A stretch of DNA of 64,000 nt, taken from contig NZ_CANKXW010000002.1 in the NCBI RefSeq assembly GCF_947487805.1, forward strand, positions 248,001-312,000, read 5' to 3'. This document shows, piece by piece, positions 42,032 through 51,010 of the stretch (the first letter of the stretch is position 1; every line of letters starts with the position of its first letter). The notes under the pieces were generated by a model that searched no databases, was not told where the DNA came from, and saw nothing but the letters and a program-made list of their open reading frames with translations. The DNA comes from an uncultured Tateyamaria sp. (lineage in GTDB: Bacteria > Pseudomonadota > Alphaproteobacteria > Rhodobacterales > Rhodobacteraceae). Made by a program: the position numbers and the translations under genes.

Positions 42032-43005
42032 CAATGCGGGCCGTCGTCCGGGGCGTGGGGCACTATTTGCCCACCCGCGTGGTAGAAAACGCGGAATTCG
42101 AGGCCATGCCGGATCTCGACACGACTGATGAATGGATCAAGACCCGGTCGGGCATCGAACGGCGGCATTTCGCGACCGACGGCGATACAACGTCCTCGAT
42201 GGCTGCGGCGGCTGCGCGGGCGGCGCTTGCCGATGCCGCGATGAGCGCGGATGACATCGACGCGGTTGTGCTGGCCACCTCAACGGCCGACCTGACCTTT
42301 CCATCCGCGGCAACAATGGTGCAAAGCGCGCTTGGCATGACGCGCGGCTTTGCCTTTGACGTTCAGGCGGTGTGTGCGGGCTTTGTCTATGCGCTGGCAA
42401 ACGCCAATGCTTTGATTATCTCGGGCCAGGCACGTCGGGTGCTGGTCATCGGGGCAGAAACTTTCTCCAAAATCATGGATTGGACCGATCGCAGCACCTG
42501 TGTTCTGTTCGGAGACGGCGCCGGCGCTCTGGTGCTCGAAGCAGAAGACGGGGCAGGCACAAGCGCGGACCGCGGCATCCTGGCCACCGACCTCAATTCG
42601 GATGGCCGCTACCGGGACCTGCTATACGTGGATGGTGGCGTCAGCACAGGCACCAGCGGGTATTTGCGGATGCAGGGCAACCAGGTGTTCCGGCACGCGG
42701 TGGAAAAGCTCGCCTCGACTGCGCACACGGCAATGGACCGCGCGGGCGTGACTGCGGATGAGGTCGATTGGATCGTGCCGCATCAGGCCAATATCCGCAT
42801 CATCCAGGGCACTGCCAAGAAAATGAACATCCCGATGGATCAGGTGGTCGTGACGGTACAAGACCACGGCAACACCTCTGCGGCTTCGATTCCACTGGCC
42901 ATGTCGGTGGGGCGCGCGCGCGGTCAGCTCAAGGATGGCGACCTGATCGTGACCGAAGCCATTGGCGGTGGATTGGCCTGGGGCGCCGTGGTTTTGCGCT
43001 GGTAG
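42028..43005 (+). CDS. fabH: 3-oxoacyl-ACP synthase III
   Basis: A 325-residue thiolase-fold enzyme that starts fatty acid chains from acetyl-CoA and malonyl-ACP. The Cys-His-Asn triad is visible: AVCAGFVYAL, PHQANIRI and GNTSAASIP. Length is normal. The ATG overlaps the plsX stop, and an in-frame Met lies two codons in. Confidence 0.96.
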   Translation: MTMRAVVRGVGHYLPTRVVENAEFEAMPDLDTTDEWIKTRSGIERRHFATDGDTTSSMAAAAARAALADAAMSADDIDAVVLATSTADLTFPSAATMVQSALGMTRGFAFDVQAVCAGFVYALANANALIISGQARRVLVIGAETFSKIMDWTDRSTCVLFGDGAGALVLEAEDGAGTSADRGILATDLNSDGRYRDLLYVDGGVSTGTSGYLRMQGNQVFRHAVEKLASTAHTAMDRAGVTADEVDWIVPHQANIRIIQGTAKKMNIPMDQVVVTVQDHGNTSAASIPLAMSVGRARGQLKDGDLIVTEAIGGGLAWGAVVLRW

Positions 43006-43116
43006 GCGCTCAGGCCCACGAAGGGCGGCGGAGGACGGCTTTTGCTGCGTTTCGCAAGCCATTGATATTGACTCGGAATTTCCCCTCAACTTATGGTCGG
43101 GCAAAGGGGGGAATTC

Positions 43117-43419
43117 ATGGCTGAGAAGACTTTGACGCGCATGGACCTGAGCGAAGCAGTGTTTCGCGAGGTCGGATTGTCGCGGAACGAAAGCGCGCAA
43201 CTGGTGGAAAGCGTGCTGGATCACATGTCGGATGCGTTGGTAAAAGGTGAGCAAGTCAAGATTTCGTCCTTCGGCACTTTTTCCGTACGGGACAAGTCGG
43301 CCCGTGTCGGTCGCAACCCGAAAACCGGCGAGGAAGTCCCGATCAACCCGCGTCGGGTCCTGACCTTTCGCCCCTCGCATCTGATGAAAGAGCGTGTGGC
43401 CGACGGCAACAAGTCCTGA
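43117..43419 (+). CDS. ihfA: integration host factor alpha subunit
   Basis: A 100-residue DNA-bending protein of the HU/IHF family. Segments [16 protein letters not shown] and [12 protein letters not shown] are the IHF alpha hallmarks; the PKTGEEV segment inserts into DNA. A GGGGGG-type ribosome region precedes MAEKT at 43117. It lies between fabH and a MerR gene, a common alphaproteobacterial order. Confidence 0.94.
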   Translation: MAEKTLTRMDLSEAVFREVGLSRNESAQLVESVLDHMSDALVKGEQVKISSFGTFSVRDKSARVGRNPKTGEEVPINPRRVLTFRPSHLMKERVADGNKS

Positions 43420-43422
43420 CCG

Positions 43423-44592
43423 ATGACCAAATCCGCAGACGCCTTTCGCACAATTTCCGAAGTGGCAGACTGGCTTGGGGTGCAGACCCACGTTCTGCGG
43501 TTTTGGGAAAGCAAGTTCACACAGGTCAAACCGGTAAAGCGCGCCGGTGGTCGACGGTATTACAGACCCGCCGACATGCTGCTCTTGGGCGGGATCCGCA
43601 AACTTCTGCACGAAGACGGGCTGACCATCAAAGGTGTTCAGAAGATCCTGCGCGAGGAAGGCATGGCACATGTCGCGGATATGTCGCCCCCGCTGGACGA
43701 CGAATCCGAGGCGCAGCTGGATCGCGATCTTGTTTCGCGGATTGACGAAACGAATGCGACGGTCGCGCCGGTGCACCCGTCCCCGACACAGGCAACCCCA
43801 AAACCGATTGAAGTCCTTGGCGAAACCCCTGCTGTGCCATCAGCGGACGTGCGGCAGGAACGCGCACCGGTCAACCTGACCGACGACCAGACCGCACAGC
43901 CCCCCAAGACAGAACCGACCCAAGCCGATCTGCCATCTTTTCTGACATCACCCATGGCGCCGGCCTCTCAAGACGAAACACCGGCGGACAATACGCCGCC
44001 ACCCCCTGCCGCGCCGGTCGAATTGGCATCGCCCGAGCCGGACGAGATTGAAACCATCGCGGCACGCGCGCCGGAACCGGTGCCAGACCCCACCCCGGAT
44101 GCGCCTCAGAGCGAACCTGACCCGGCCGAGGCCGTGGAGGCAAACCATCCGGCAGAGCCTGCCGAGATCATGTCAGAAGATGCGCAGGACCCCGTGCTCC
44201 CATCATTTCTGCGCCCAGAGGAGCCGCAGGTCAGCACGCCCGCGCCAGACGCCGTCAAGGAAGACGCACCGACCCTACCCTCCTTTCTGCAGGACGCCCC
44301 ACCGGCGGAAGAACCAACCGCGCCAACTGACACGCCGCTGGCGCAAGACCCTGCGTCTGAGTTGCCGTCGTTCATGTCCAAGGAGCCCGCACCCGAGGAA
44401 CCGCGCGCCCGAGTGGTTGACGTGCCCGATGATCCGGATCCGGCACATTTGGACGTCGTCCCCTCGGCCCTGACGCGCGTTTCGCGACTGACCCGTTTGC
44501 GCGCCGATCAGCGCGACGCGATCCGTCCATTGCTGGCGCAACTGACGGCATTGCGGGATCAGATGACCAGCGCCCGGCGTGATCCGCGTTAA
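43423..44592 (+). CDS. MerR-family regulator with long Pro-rich region and repeated LPSFL motifs
   Basis: A 389-residue protein. Residues 8-80 are a MerR winged helix ([20 protein letters not shown], then RRYYRP). Residues 110-345 are Pro/Ala/Glu-rich and disordered, with four LPSF(L/M) motifs at 170-174, 259-263, 285-289 and 314-318. A short helical segment follows at 345-389. The usual MerR protein at this site is much shorter. Target and ligand unknown; it is 3 bp after ihfA. Confidence 0.85.
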   Translation: MTKSADAFRTISEVADWLGVQTHVLRFWESKFTQVKPVKRAGGRRYYRPADMLLLGGIRKLLHEDGLTIKGVQKILREEGMAHVADMSPPLDDESEAQLDRDLVSRIDETNATVAPVHPSPTQATPKPIEVLGETPAVPSADVRQERAPVNLTDDQTAQPPKTEPTQADLPSFLTSPMAPASQDETPADNTPPPPAAPVELASPEPDEIETIAARAPEPVPDPTPDAPQSEPDPAEAVEANHPAEPAEIMSEDAQDPVLPSFLRPEEPQVSTPAPDAVKEDAPTLPSFLQDAPPAEEPTAPTDTPLAQDPASELPSFMSKEPAPEEPRARVVDVPDDPDPAHLDVVPSALTRVSRLTRLRADQRDAIRPLLAQLTALRDQMTSARRDPR

Positions 44593-44656
44593 AGAGGTCA
44601 TCGGTGCGAATTCTCCCTTGCCCCCGGCCAGAAATCGGGTATGACGCTCCTCACGT

Positions 44657-44733
44657 CGGGCTATGGCGCAGCCTGGTAGCGCGTCCGTCTGGGGGACGGA
44701 AGGTCGCAGGTTCGAGTCCTGCTAGCCCGACCA
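44657..44733 (+). tRNA. tRNA-Pro (anticodon GGG)
   Basis: A 77-base cloverleaf. Acceptor arms CGGGCTA and TAGCCCG pair, followed by A and an encoded CCA. The D arm lies in GGCGCAGCCTGGTAGCGC. The anticodon arm TCCGT-CTGGGGG-ACGGA has GGG in the loop, and the T arm contains GGTTCGAGTCC. It reads CCC and CCU codons. Confidence 0.97.
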
Positions 44734-44803
44734 TTTTCTTCCGCCCCAGCGCTACGGGGCCTTGTTCCCAGACCGTTGCACCAAGCACTTGTTCGAGGGG
44801 AAC

Positions 44804-45883
44804 ATGACCGGCGTTCTTGCAGACACACAGCTCAAGGAAATGATGGCGCGCGGTGAAATCACTGCCGAACCCGCCGTAACCAAAGAGCAGATCCAACCTG
44901 CCAGCCTCGATTTGCGACTGGGCACAGTGGCTTACCGCGTGCGCGCTTCGTTTCTCGCCGGGCATGGACGCACCGTATCCGACCGTCTGGCCGAATTCGA
45001 AATGCACCGGGTGGACCTGAGCGACGGCGCGGTTCTTGAAAAGGGTTGTGTCTATGTCGTGCCCTTGATGGAAGAACTGGCCCTGCCCCGCGACGTGCAA
45101 GCGGTCGCCAACGCCAAAAGCTCAACCGGCCGGCTGGACCTGCTGACGCGCACGATCACGGATGGCGGCACCGAATTTGACCGGATCGCGCCGGGCTATC
45201 ACGGACCGCTTTTTGCTGAAATCTGCCCCCGCTCGTTTTCCGTGCTGGTCCGTCCGGGCATGCGGCTGAACCAGATCCGGTTCCGTGCCGGTCAAGCCGT
45301 GCTGAGCGATGACGAACTGACGGCGCTCCACCAGGACATGCCGCTGGTCGACGGCGGCGCGGTGATTGACGAGGGCCTCGGATTTTCGGTCGATCTGCGT
45401 CTGCCTGGAAGCACTCTTGTCGGGTACCGCGCCAAACCGCACACGGGCGTCATCGATCTGGACCATATCGGGCACTATGACCCCGCCGAATTCTGGGAAG
45501 AGGTCCACGCCAACGACGGGCATATCATCCTTGATCCCGGCGCATTCTACATCCTCGTCAGCCGCGAGGCCGTGCACATCCCGCCCGACTATGCCGCCGA
45601 AATGGCGCCGTATCTGGCCATGGTCGGGGAATTCAGAGTGCACTATGCCGGATTCTTTGATCCCGGTTTCGGCCATGACGCGGCGGGTGGCACCGGGTCA
45701 CGAGGTGTGCTCGAGGTGCGATGCCACGAAGCGCCGTTCGTGCTGGAACACGGCCAGATCGTTGGCCGCCTCATCTATGAACGGATGAGCGCGCAGCCCG
45801 CACAGCTTTATGGTGCGGGCATTGCGTCCAACTATCAGGGACAAGGGCTGAAGCTGTCCAAACACTTCAAGACACCCGCTTAG
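44804..45883 (+). CDS. dcd: 2'-deoxycytidine 5'-triphosphate deaminase, double-length form
   Basis: A 359-residue protein, about twice the size of E. coli Dcd, made of two related dUTPase-fold halves. The first half has KEQIQPASLDLRLG and NAKSSTGRLDLLTRTI (active-site region); the second has EMAPYLAMVGEFRVHYAGFFDPGFG. dCTP deaminase feeds dUMP synthesis. This double form is common in alphaproteobacteria. The ATG at 44804 follows AGGGG. Confidence 0.92.
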   Translation: MTGVLADTQLKEMMARGEITAEPAVTKEQIQPASLDLRLGTVAYRVRASFLAGHGRTVSDRLAEFEMHRVDLSDGAVLEKGCVYVVPLMEELALPRDVQAVANAKSSTGRLDLLTRTITDGGTEFDRIAPGYHGPLFAEICPRSFSVLVRPGMRLNQIRFRAGQAVLSDDELTALHQDMPLVDGGAVIDEGLGFSVDLRLPGSTLVGYRAKPHTGVIDLDHIGHYDPAEFWEEVHANDGHIILDPGAFYILVSREAVHIPPDYAAEMAPYLAMVGEFRVHYAGFFDPGFGHDAAGGTGSRGVLEVRCHEAPFVLEHGQIVGRLIYERMSAQPAQLYGAGIASNYQGQGLKLSKHFKTPA

Positions 45884-47106
45884 GCGCTGGTATCCTCTCC
45901 CTCGACCGTGTTGACCAGCGTGTCGTCGCCGCGCTTTTGCGCCACGACGCTGGGATCCGGCTTGAAGATCCGCTTGCCCGCAGACTGGATCGACGCAAAT
46001 GCGTCTTCGGCCATGAACCCGGACAAAAAGGCGATGAACGCCACCGTATAGGGGCTGAGTTCGACGTCATTGCCGGGACTGCCCCCTTGGGTCAGCGCCA
46101 GCATGCCCGCGCCGGAGAACAGGAAAATCGCGATGGCCGCTGCGATCCCCTCGCCCACGTTCACGAACAGGCGCGACAGGGTCAATGTGCTGGCATGTTT
46201 GGACGAATAATAGCGCCGAGAAAACGCAACAACAGTGCCAAGACCACCCGCCGCAATGGTCACGATCAGGGTCAGGAAAATGGTGGGAAAGCTGACCAGA
46301 CGCATCAGTATGTCCGGCACATAAGGCGTATCGAATGTCAAAGCCGCCAGCCGGGCCCGCGCCACCGAGGCAGGTGGCAGACGTTTTTGCAGATCCGCGA
46401 TGACCGCGTCATGTTTGGCGATCTTCGCCTCCAGCGACTTGATCTTTGATTCGACCACGGTCCTTTCGGCCTGAATGTCGAGCGACGCCTTGTTCGCGTC
46501 ATCCCGTGCCTTCAACAGATCATCGAATGTCGTCTCGGTCTTGTCGCGGAACGTATCAAATGCGGCGCGCACCTCCGGGTCGGTTGCCGGGTTTTCGGGG
46601 TCCAGCCCGACATGTACAATCTGCAAAAGGCGCCGGATCTTGGGGTCGGGGTCTATGCCCGGCTCATTCAGCACTTTTTCATAGGCCGACCGATTGTCCC
46701 CCGGCAGGGCAAATCGGAACTCTTCCAGCCCATCGATGCTCAACCCCAGTTGATCGCGCAACGCGTTCTTGGCCCGTCCAATCGGCCCAAACGACTGGTT
46801 CACCCGCGAACTGTGACCGGCCAGTTCAATTTCCGTCTTGGCAATCTGCGCCAATATGACGGTCTTTGCGGCCTCCAGCGATTCTTCGCGTTTGAGGATG
46901 AACAGCATATTGTCGATATCCGCGGCCTGTTCTGCATCCGTGCCACTGTTACTGGTCCCGGATGCAGCCTCCACCTGCCATGTGGTGCGATAGATATAAC
47001 TGCCAAAGCCAAAAGCGACGAGGCTCACAAACAGGAAGTAGAGGCCGATAACCGTGACCCCCAGCATCACCGTGCCAAAGCTCTTGCGTTTTACATCATC
47101 GGCCAT
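45880..47106 (-). CDS. membrane protein with coiled-coil loop, unknown function
   Basis: A 408-residue protein with a membrane helix at about 13-35, then a large loop (residues 50-265) containing a coiled coil (ARDDANKASLDIQAERTVVE then SKIKSLEAKIAKHDAVIADL), and three further helices at about 270-295, 312-330 and 345-360 before a basic cytoplasmic tail. It overlaps the dcd stop by 4 bp, tail to tail. No family recognised. Confidence 0.75.
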   Translation of the reverse strand: MADDVKRKSFGTVMLGVTVIGLYFLFVSLVAFGFGSYIYRTTWQVEAASGTSNSGTDAEQAADIDNMLFILKREESLEAAKTVILAQIAKTEIELAGHSSRVNQSFGPIGRAKNALRDQLGLSIDGLEEFRFALPGDNRSAYEKVLNEPGIDPDPKIRRLLQIVHVGLDPENPATDPEVRAAFDTFRDKTETTFDDLLKARDDANKASLDIQAERTVVESKIKSLEAKIAKHDAVIADLQKRLPPASVARARLAALTFDTPYVPDILMRLVSFPTIFLTLIVTIAAGGLGTVVAFSRRYYSSKHASTLTLSRLFVNVGEGIAAAIAIFLFSGAGMLALTQGGSPGNDVELSPYTVAFIAFLSGFMAEDAFASIQSAGKRIFKPDPSVVAQKRGDDTLVNTVEGEDTSA

Positions 47107-47186
47107 GACCCGAAACTCCCATTGAAATCAATGGGTTTACGCTAGGTCACTACCGCTGCGCGATCAACTAGGGATTTCCGTACCCC

Positions 47187-47420
47187 TCAGCCCTGGTTGT
47201 TTTCGCGGGCCTGTCGTGCCGCGCGGCGGGCTTGCCGTGCGGCGCGCACCTCGGCCTGCGTGGGGCCGCCCTGCCCCGCGTCGTCATCCATGGTCACTTG
47301 GCGTTGCTGGGGCTGCTTGCGACCACGCGTCGCGCGATTGACGCCTGCATCAATCCCCTTCGAGATCGCTTTGCGCATGACGATGCGCATGATCATGTTG
47401 ATAATCTGATTTGCATTCAT
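47187..47420 (-). CDS. small basic hypothetical protein
   Basis: A 77-residue protein with an amphipathic Met-rich N-terminal stretch (residues 1-25, MNANQIINMIMRIVMRK), a Gln/Arg middle and an Arg/Ala-rich C-terminal helix. It follows the scpB gene in the same direction, with 60 bp between. The downstream position and good basic composition suggest a real small gene; function unknown. Confidence 0.6.
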   Translation of the reverse strand: MNANQIINMIMRIVMRKAISKGIDAGVNRATRGRKQPQQRQVTMDDDAGQGGPTQAEVRAARQARRAARQARENNQG

Positions 47421-47480
47421 GGGACTGCTCCGCCCTGTTGCGTTGCCCGCACTATAGCGGCAAATGCGGCGATTTTCAGG

Positions 47481-48143
47481 TCAATCTTCAAAAAGCTCGG
47501 ATTGGCCCTCCGCGCTTTCATCGCCCTCCTCCGTGTCGGGTCCGGGCAAGGTGCCTGGCGGGGGGCGGTTTTCCAACAGGCCCGCGGCCCTCAATTCCTT
47601 GAGGCCCGGCAGGTCTCGCGCGTTCTCGAGGCCGAAGTGATCCAAGAAGGATTGCGTGACCACAAATGTCACGGGGCGGCCCGGCGTCATCTTGCGGCGC
47701 CCGAACCGGATCCACTCCAGTTCCAGCAATTGATCCACCGTACCCCGACTGACACTGACACCGCGGATCTCCTCGATCTCTGCACGGGTGACGGGCTGGT
47801 GATAGGCGATGATGGCCAATGTCTCGATCGCCGCGCGAGACAGTTTGCGGGTCTCCACCGTTTCCTTCTGCATCAGAAAGCCCAGATCCGCCGCCGTCCG
47901 GATCGCCCAGGCATCGCCGATCTTCATCACATTTACGCCGCGCCCCTCGTAGCGCTTGCGCAGATACACAATTGCCTCCGCCGGATCGCAGCCATGCGGC
48001 ATCCGCGCTTCAAGCTCGCGGATAGTCACAGGCTCGGCGGTGGCAAAGAGGATCGCTTCGACCATGCGTTCCTGTTCAGCCATGGGCGGGGCCTCGAACA
48101 GGCTTTCTTCTTTTTCTTCAGGTGCTTCTGTCACGTGGTTCAT
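47481..48143 (-). CDS. scpB: segregation and condensation protein B
   Basis: A 220-residue subunit of the Smc-ScpA-ScpB condensin. It has two winged-helix domains, with AIETLAIIAYHQPVTRAEIEEIRG and GRPVTFVVTQSFLDHFGL diagnostic. The start MNHVTEAPEE lies inside the end of scpA, so the genes overlap by 26 bp. A Pro/Glu-rich C-terminal tail follows. Confidence 0.93.
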   Translation of the reverse strand: MNHVTEAPEEKEESLFEAPPMAEQERMVEAILFATAEPVTIRELEARMPHGCDPAEAIVYLRKRYEGRGVNVMKIGDAWAIRTAADLGFLMQKETVETRKLSRAAIETLAIIAYHQPVTRAEIEEIRGVSVSRGTVDQLLELEWIRFGRRKMTPGRPVTFVVTQSFLDHFGLENARDLPGLKELRAAGLLENRPPPGTLPGPDTEEGDESAEGQSELFED

Positions 48144-48921
48144 CCCGTTTACGCAGCTGGATCGGTGCGAATGTCTCGGATTGTCGAATGTCGAGGTGGC
48201 CTTCCTTGACCAATTCCAGTGATGCCGCAAAGGTCGCAGCCGTCGCCGACCGACGCTTGGCCGGGTCGGTCTCCCAGCCCTCGGGCAGATAGGACAGGAT
48301 GTCAGTCCAGTCCCCGGCATAGCCTATCAACCCGCGCATGCGGTCAAGTGCCTGTTCCATCGTGAACACGGCATCCCGGTCCATGACAAAGGGGCGGAAT
48401 TCGTCACGCGTGCGGATCCGGGCATAGCCTTGCATAAGGTCCAGCAGCGTCGCCGAATAGGTCACCTTGCGCACCCGCGTCACCATTTCCGACTGCCCGC
48501 GGGCAAAGAAATCCCGGCCCAGCTGGTCACGCGCCATCAGCCGCGCGGCGGCGTCCCGCATGGCCTGCAGCCGTTCCAACTGGAACGCCAGATGCGCGGC
48601 AAGCTCCTCGCCGGACGGCCCCTCTTCGCTGGGGTCCGGCGGCAACAACAGCCGCGATTTGAGAAAGGCCAGCCACGCCGCCATGACAAGGTAATCGGCA
48701 GCCAGTTCCAGCCGCAGCTGTTTGGCTTTTTCCACAAAGGCCAGGTATTGATGCGCCAGTTGCAGAACCGAGATCTTGCGCAGATCCACCTTTTGAGTTC
48801 GGCTCAGCGTCAAGAGCAGGTCAAGCGGCCCTTCGAACCCGTCGACGTCCACGATCAGCGCCTCGGCGGCGAGGCGTTCGGCGACAGAAACCGTGTCTTC
48901 TTCGAATGTGTCTTCAGCCAT
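48118..48921 (-). CDS. scpA: segregation and condensation protein A
   Basis: A 267-residue kleisin of the bacterial condensin. VDGFEGPLDLLLTLSRTQKVDL near residue 25 and AADYLVMAAWLAFLKSRLLLP are hallmarks. The start MAEDTFEED at 48921 overlaps the nagZ stop by 8 bp; an earlier in-frame Met at 48927 is also possible. scpA-scpB form one unit. Confidence 0.94.
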   Translation of the reverse strand: MAEDTFEEDTVSVAERLAAEALIVDVDGFEGPLDLLLTLSRTQKVDLRKISVLQLAHQYLAFVEKAKQLRLELAADYLVMAAWLAFLKSRLLLPPDPSEEGPSGEELAAHLAFQLERLQAMRDAAARLMARDQLGRDFFARGQSEMVTRVRKVTYSATLLDLMQGYARIRTRDEFRPFVMDRDAVFTMEQALDRMRGLIGYAGDWTDILSYLPEGWETDPAKRRSATAATFAASLELVKEGHLDIRQSETFAPIQLRKRDEPRDRST

Positions 48922-49918
48922 GCACATGTCCGCCCAAAAGCGCCTCAAGTTCGGCGTTCAGGTCGGCAATGTCAATCTCGTCAGGGGTGCGGCGGGCGGC
49001 CAGTGCGGCGTTGGCGCGGGTTTGGGCGGCATCGGTCATCTGGCCCGCGGCATTGGCCGAGGCGATGCGAGCGGACAGCGGCGCGTTACAATGCAGAACC
49101 ACGTCGCACCCTGCGGCCAGCGCATCAACCGCATTCTGCGCGGGCGTCCCGCTCAGCGCCTTCATCCCGATATCGTCGGTCATGATCAGTCCGTCAAAGC
49201 CGATATCCTCGCGCACCAGCGCCATCGTGTCTGGCGACAGGGTGGCGGGCACCTCGTCCACGGCCTCGTAAACCACATGCGCCGTCATCCCCATGGGCAG
49301 GTCGTTTAACGCCCGGAAGGGGGCAAAGTCCGTCTCGCGCAGGGTATCGAGGCTGACATCGACGCGCGGCAGATCGAAGTGACTGTCGAGATCGGTGCGC
49401 CCATGGCCGGGGATGTGTTTGAGCACCGGCAGCACACCGCCATCCAGCATTCCGTCGGCAGCGGCGCGCCCCAAGGCTGCGATATCCCCGGGCGATGAGC
49501 CATAGCACCTGTTGCGCAGGAACTCGTGCGTCTCCTTCACAATCAGATCGACCATGGGCGCGCAATTGCTGTCAATAGTCAGCGCATGAAGTTCGTGCGC
49601 TATGTGCCTGTATCGCAAATACATTGCGCGTTCCGCATCGTCACCCGCAGCTTGAACAAATTCTAAAGGCGGCAGCCATTCGGTCCAGGTTGGCCCGCGC
49701 AGACGCTGTACCCGGCCGCCCTCCTGATCGATGGTGATCGGCGCATCCCGCCCGACGGCGTCTCGAAACTCCGAACACAGGCCATAGACCTGATCCGGCG
49801 TGTCGATATTGCGCGCAAAGAGGATAAACCCAAACGGATCTGCGTCCCGAAAAAACGCCTTTTCATCGCGCGAGAGCGCCAGACCGTCCGCATCGAGGAT
49901 GGTCGCGCCGAAATTCAT
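48914..49918 (-). CDS. nagZ: beta-N-acetylhexosaminidase (GH3)
   Basis: A 334-residue cytoplasmic GH3 enzyme that removes GlcNAc from recycled peptidoglycan fragments. KHIPGHGRTDLDSHFDLP (His/Asp pair) and the nucleophile region LIMTDDIGMKAL are present. Its ATG overlaps the SPOR gene stop and its stop overlaps scpA. Confidence 0.94.
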   Translation of the reverse strand: MNFGATILDADGLALSRDEKAFFRDADPFGFILFARNIDTPDQVYGLCSEFRDAVGRDAPITIDQEGGRVQRLRGPTWTEWLPPLEFVQAAGDDAERAMYLRYRHIAHELHALTIDSNCAPMVDLIVKETHEFLRNRCYGSSPGDIAALGRAAADGMLDGGVLPVLKHIPGHGRTDLDSHFDLPRVDVSLDTLRETDFAPFRALNDLPMGMTAHVVYEAVDEVPATLSPDTMALVREDIGFDGLIMTDDIGMKALSGTPAQNAVDALAAGCDVVLHCNAPLSARIASANAAGQMTDAAQTRANAALAARRTPDEIDIADLNAELEALLGGHVHG

Positions 49919-50901
49919 CGTGTCACCACGGGGATGCAATCCGCACCCTCGGCGACAAGGGCCGAGCAGAACCGGCGCGCGTCGCTCAGATCGGAAAAGC
50001 CATGTGCACGCAACCGGTAGAACGTCCGCCCGCCCGACTGCGCCTTTTGCACGATGCGGTCTTTGCCTGCGAGGTAGTCGCCAAAACGGCCCTGCATCCG
50101 CTCCCATTGCGCGCGCGCAATCTCTGCGCTGTCGAAAGCGCCCAGCTGTACCAGTCGCGTTCCCGCAGGCAAGGCCGCAGCGTCCAGTTCAGTTTGCGGG
50201 ACTGCGACGGGTGCCGAAGCGGGCACCACAACCGCGGGGGCCGTGCTGGGGCGCAGTTGCGGACGTTTGGACAATTGCGGTCCCGGTCCTTGGACAGCAG
50301 GCGCGGCGCGCGGCGCGGGCGTTGCAGGGGCGGCCACGCTGGCCAGCACCGGTTGCGCTTCTTCCTCAACCGCATCAATGGCCGCAACCCCAGCAGTCAG
50401 CTGGTTCACGAGGTCCTCGACACTGCCATCGGTCAGCGCGCTGGCAACATCCAAGGGCTGGTCGGTGTCTAGGCTTGCTGCTACGTCCAGCGGCGCAGGC
50501 TGTTGCACAGGTGCCACCGTTGCGGTGCTCATCGGCTGGTCTTCTTCCGTCAAATCGATGGGTCTGGGGGCAAGAATGACTTGATCCACAAGTCCGGATG
50601 CCTCACCCACGGCGGCCACTTCGTTGACCGCAAGCCCGGTGTTCACGGCCAGTTGCCCGCCCGGATCGGCCGGGCGCACGCGCATCTCGCCTTCGGCGGC
50701 GCGCACGACCGGAATACCCGACACATCGCGCATCACCAGCTTGTAACCCCACACGGACACACCGGCGATCAGCGCCAGCGACACAGCAGCGCCAGCTAAG
50801 TTTGTCAAGTTCTTCAATGGGTTAGAAGACGGAACGGACGTATTCTCGGGCGCGGAATACCCGACGTGACCCATATTATGGGTGTACTGCATATCTGCCA
50901 T
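49915..50901 (-). CDS. SPOR-domain membrane protein
   Basis: A 328-residue protein with one membrane helix near residues 35-55 (AAVSLALIAGVSVWGYKLV), a disordered Pro/Ala linker, and a C-terminal SPOR domain from about residue 248 (TRLVQLGAFDSAEIARAQW). SPOR domains bind denuded septal glycan, so it probably acts at the division site. It lies between argS and nagZ, a conserved neighbourhood. Confidence 0.9.
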   Translation of the reverse strand: MADMQYTHNMGHVGYSAPENTSVPSSNPLKNLTNLAGAAVSLALIAGVSVWGYKLVMRDVSGIPVVRAAEGEMRVRPADPGGQLAVNTGLAVNEVAAVGEASGLVDQVILAPRPIDLTEEDQPMSTATVAPVQQPAPLDVAASLDTDQPLDVASALTDGSVEDLVNQLTAGVAAIDAVEEEAQPVLASVAAPATPAPRAAPAVQGPGPQLSKRPQLRPSTAPAVVVPASAPVAVPQTELDAAALPAGTRLVQLGAFDSAEIARAQWERMQGRFGDYLAGKDRIVQKAQSGGRTFYRLRAHGFSDLSDARRFCSALVAEGADCIPVVTR

Positions 50902-51010
50902 CTCTGCCTCGTCGTCCGCGCCGATACATGCCAGCGCAGATCATCTAGTTGTGGATGCGTCCGGTAGACGCAAAGGGAAACGTGCCTGTGTTGCCCCTGT
51001 TTGCCGGGGC

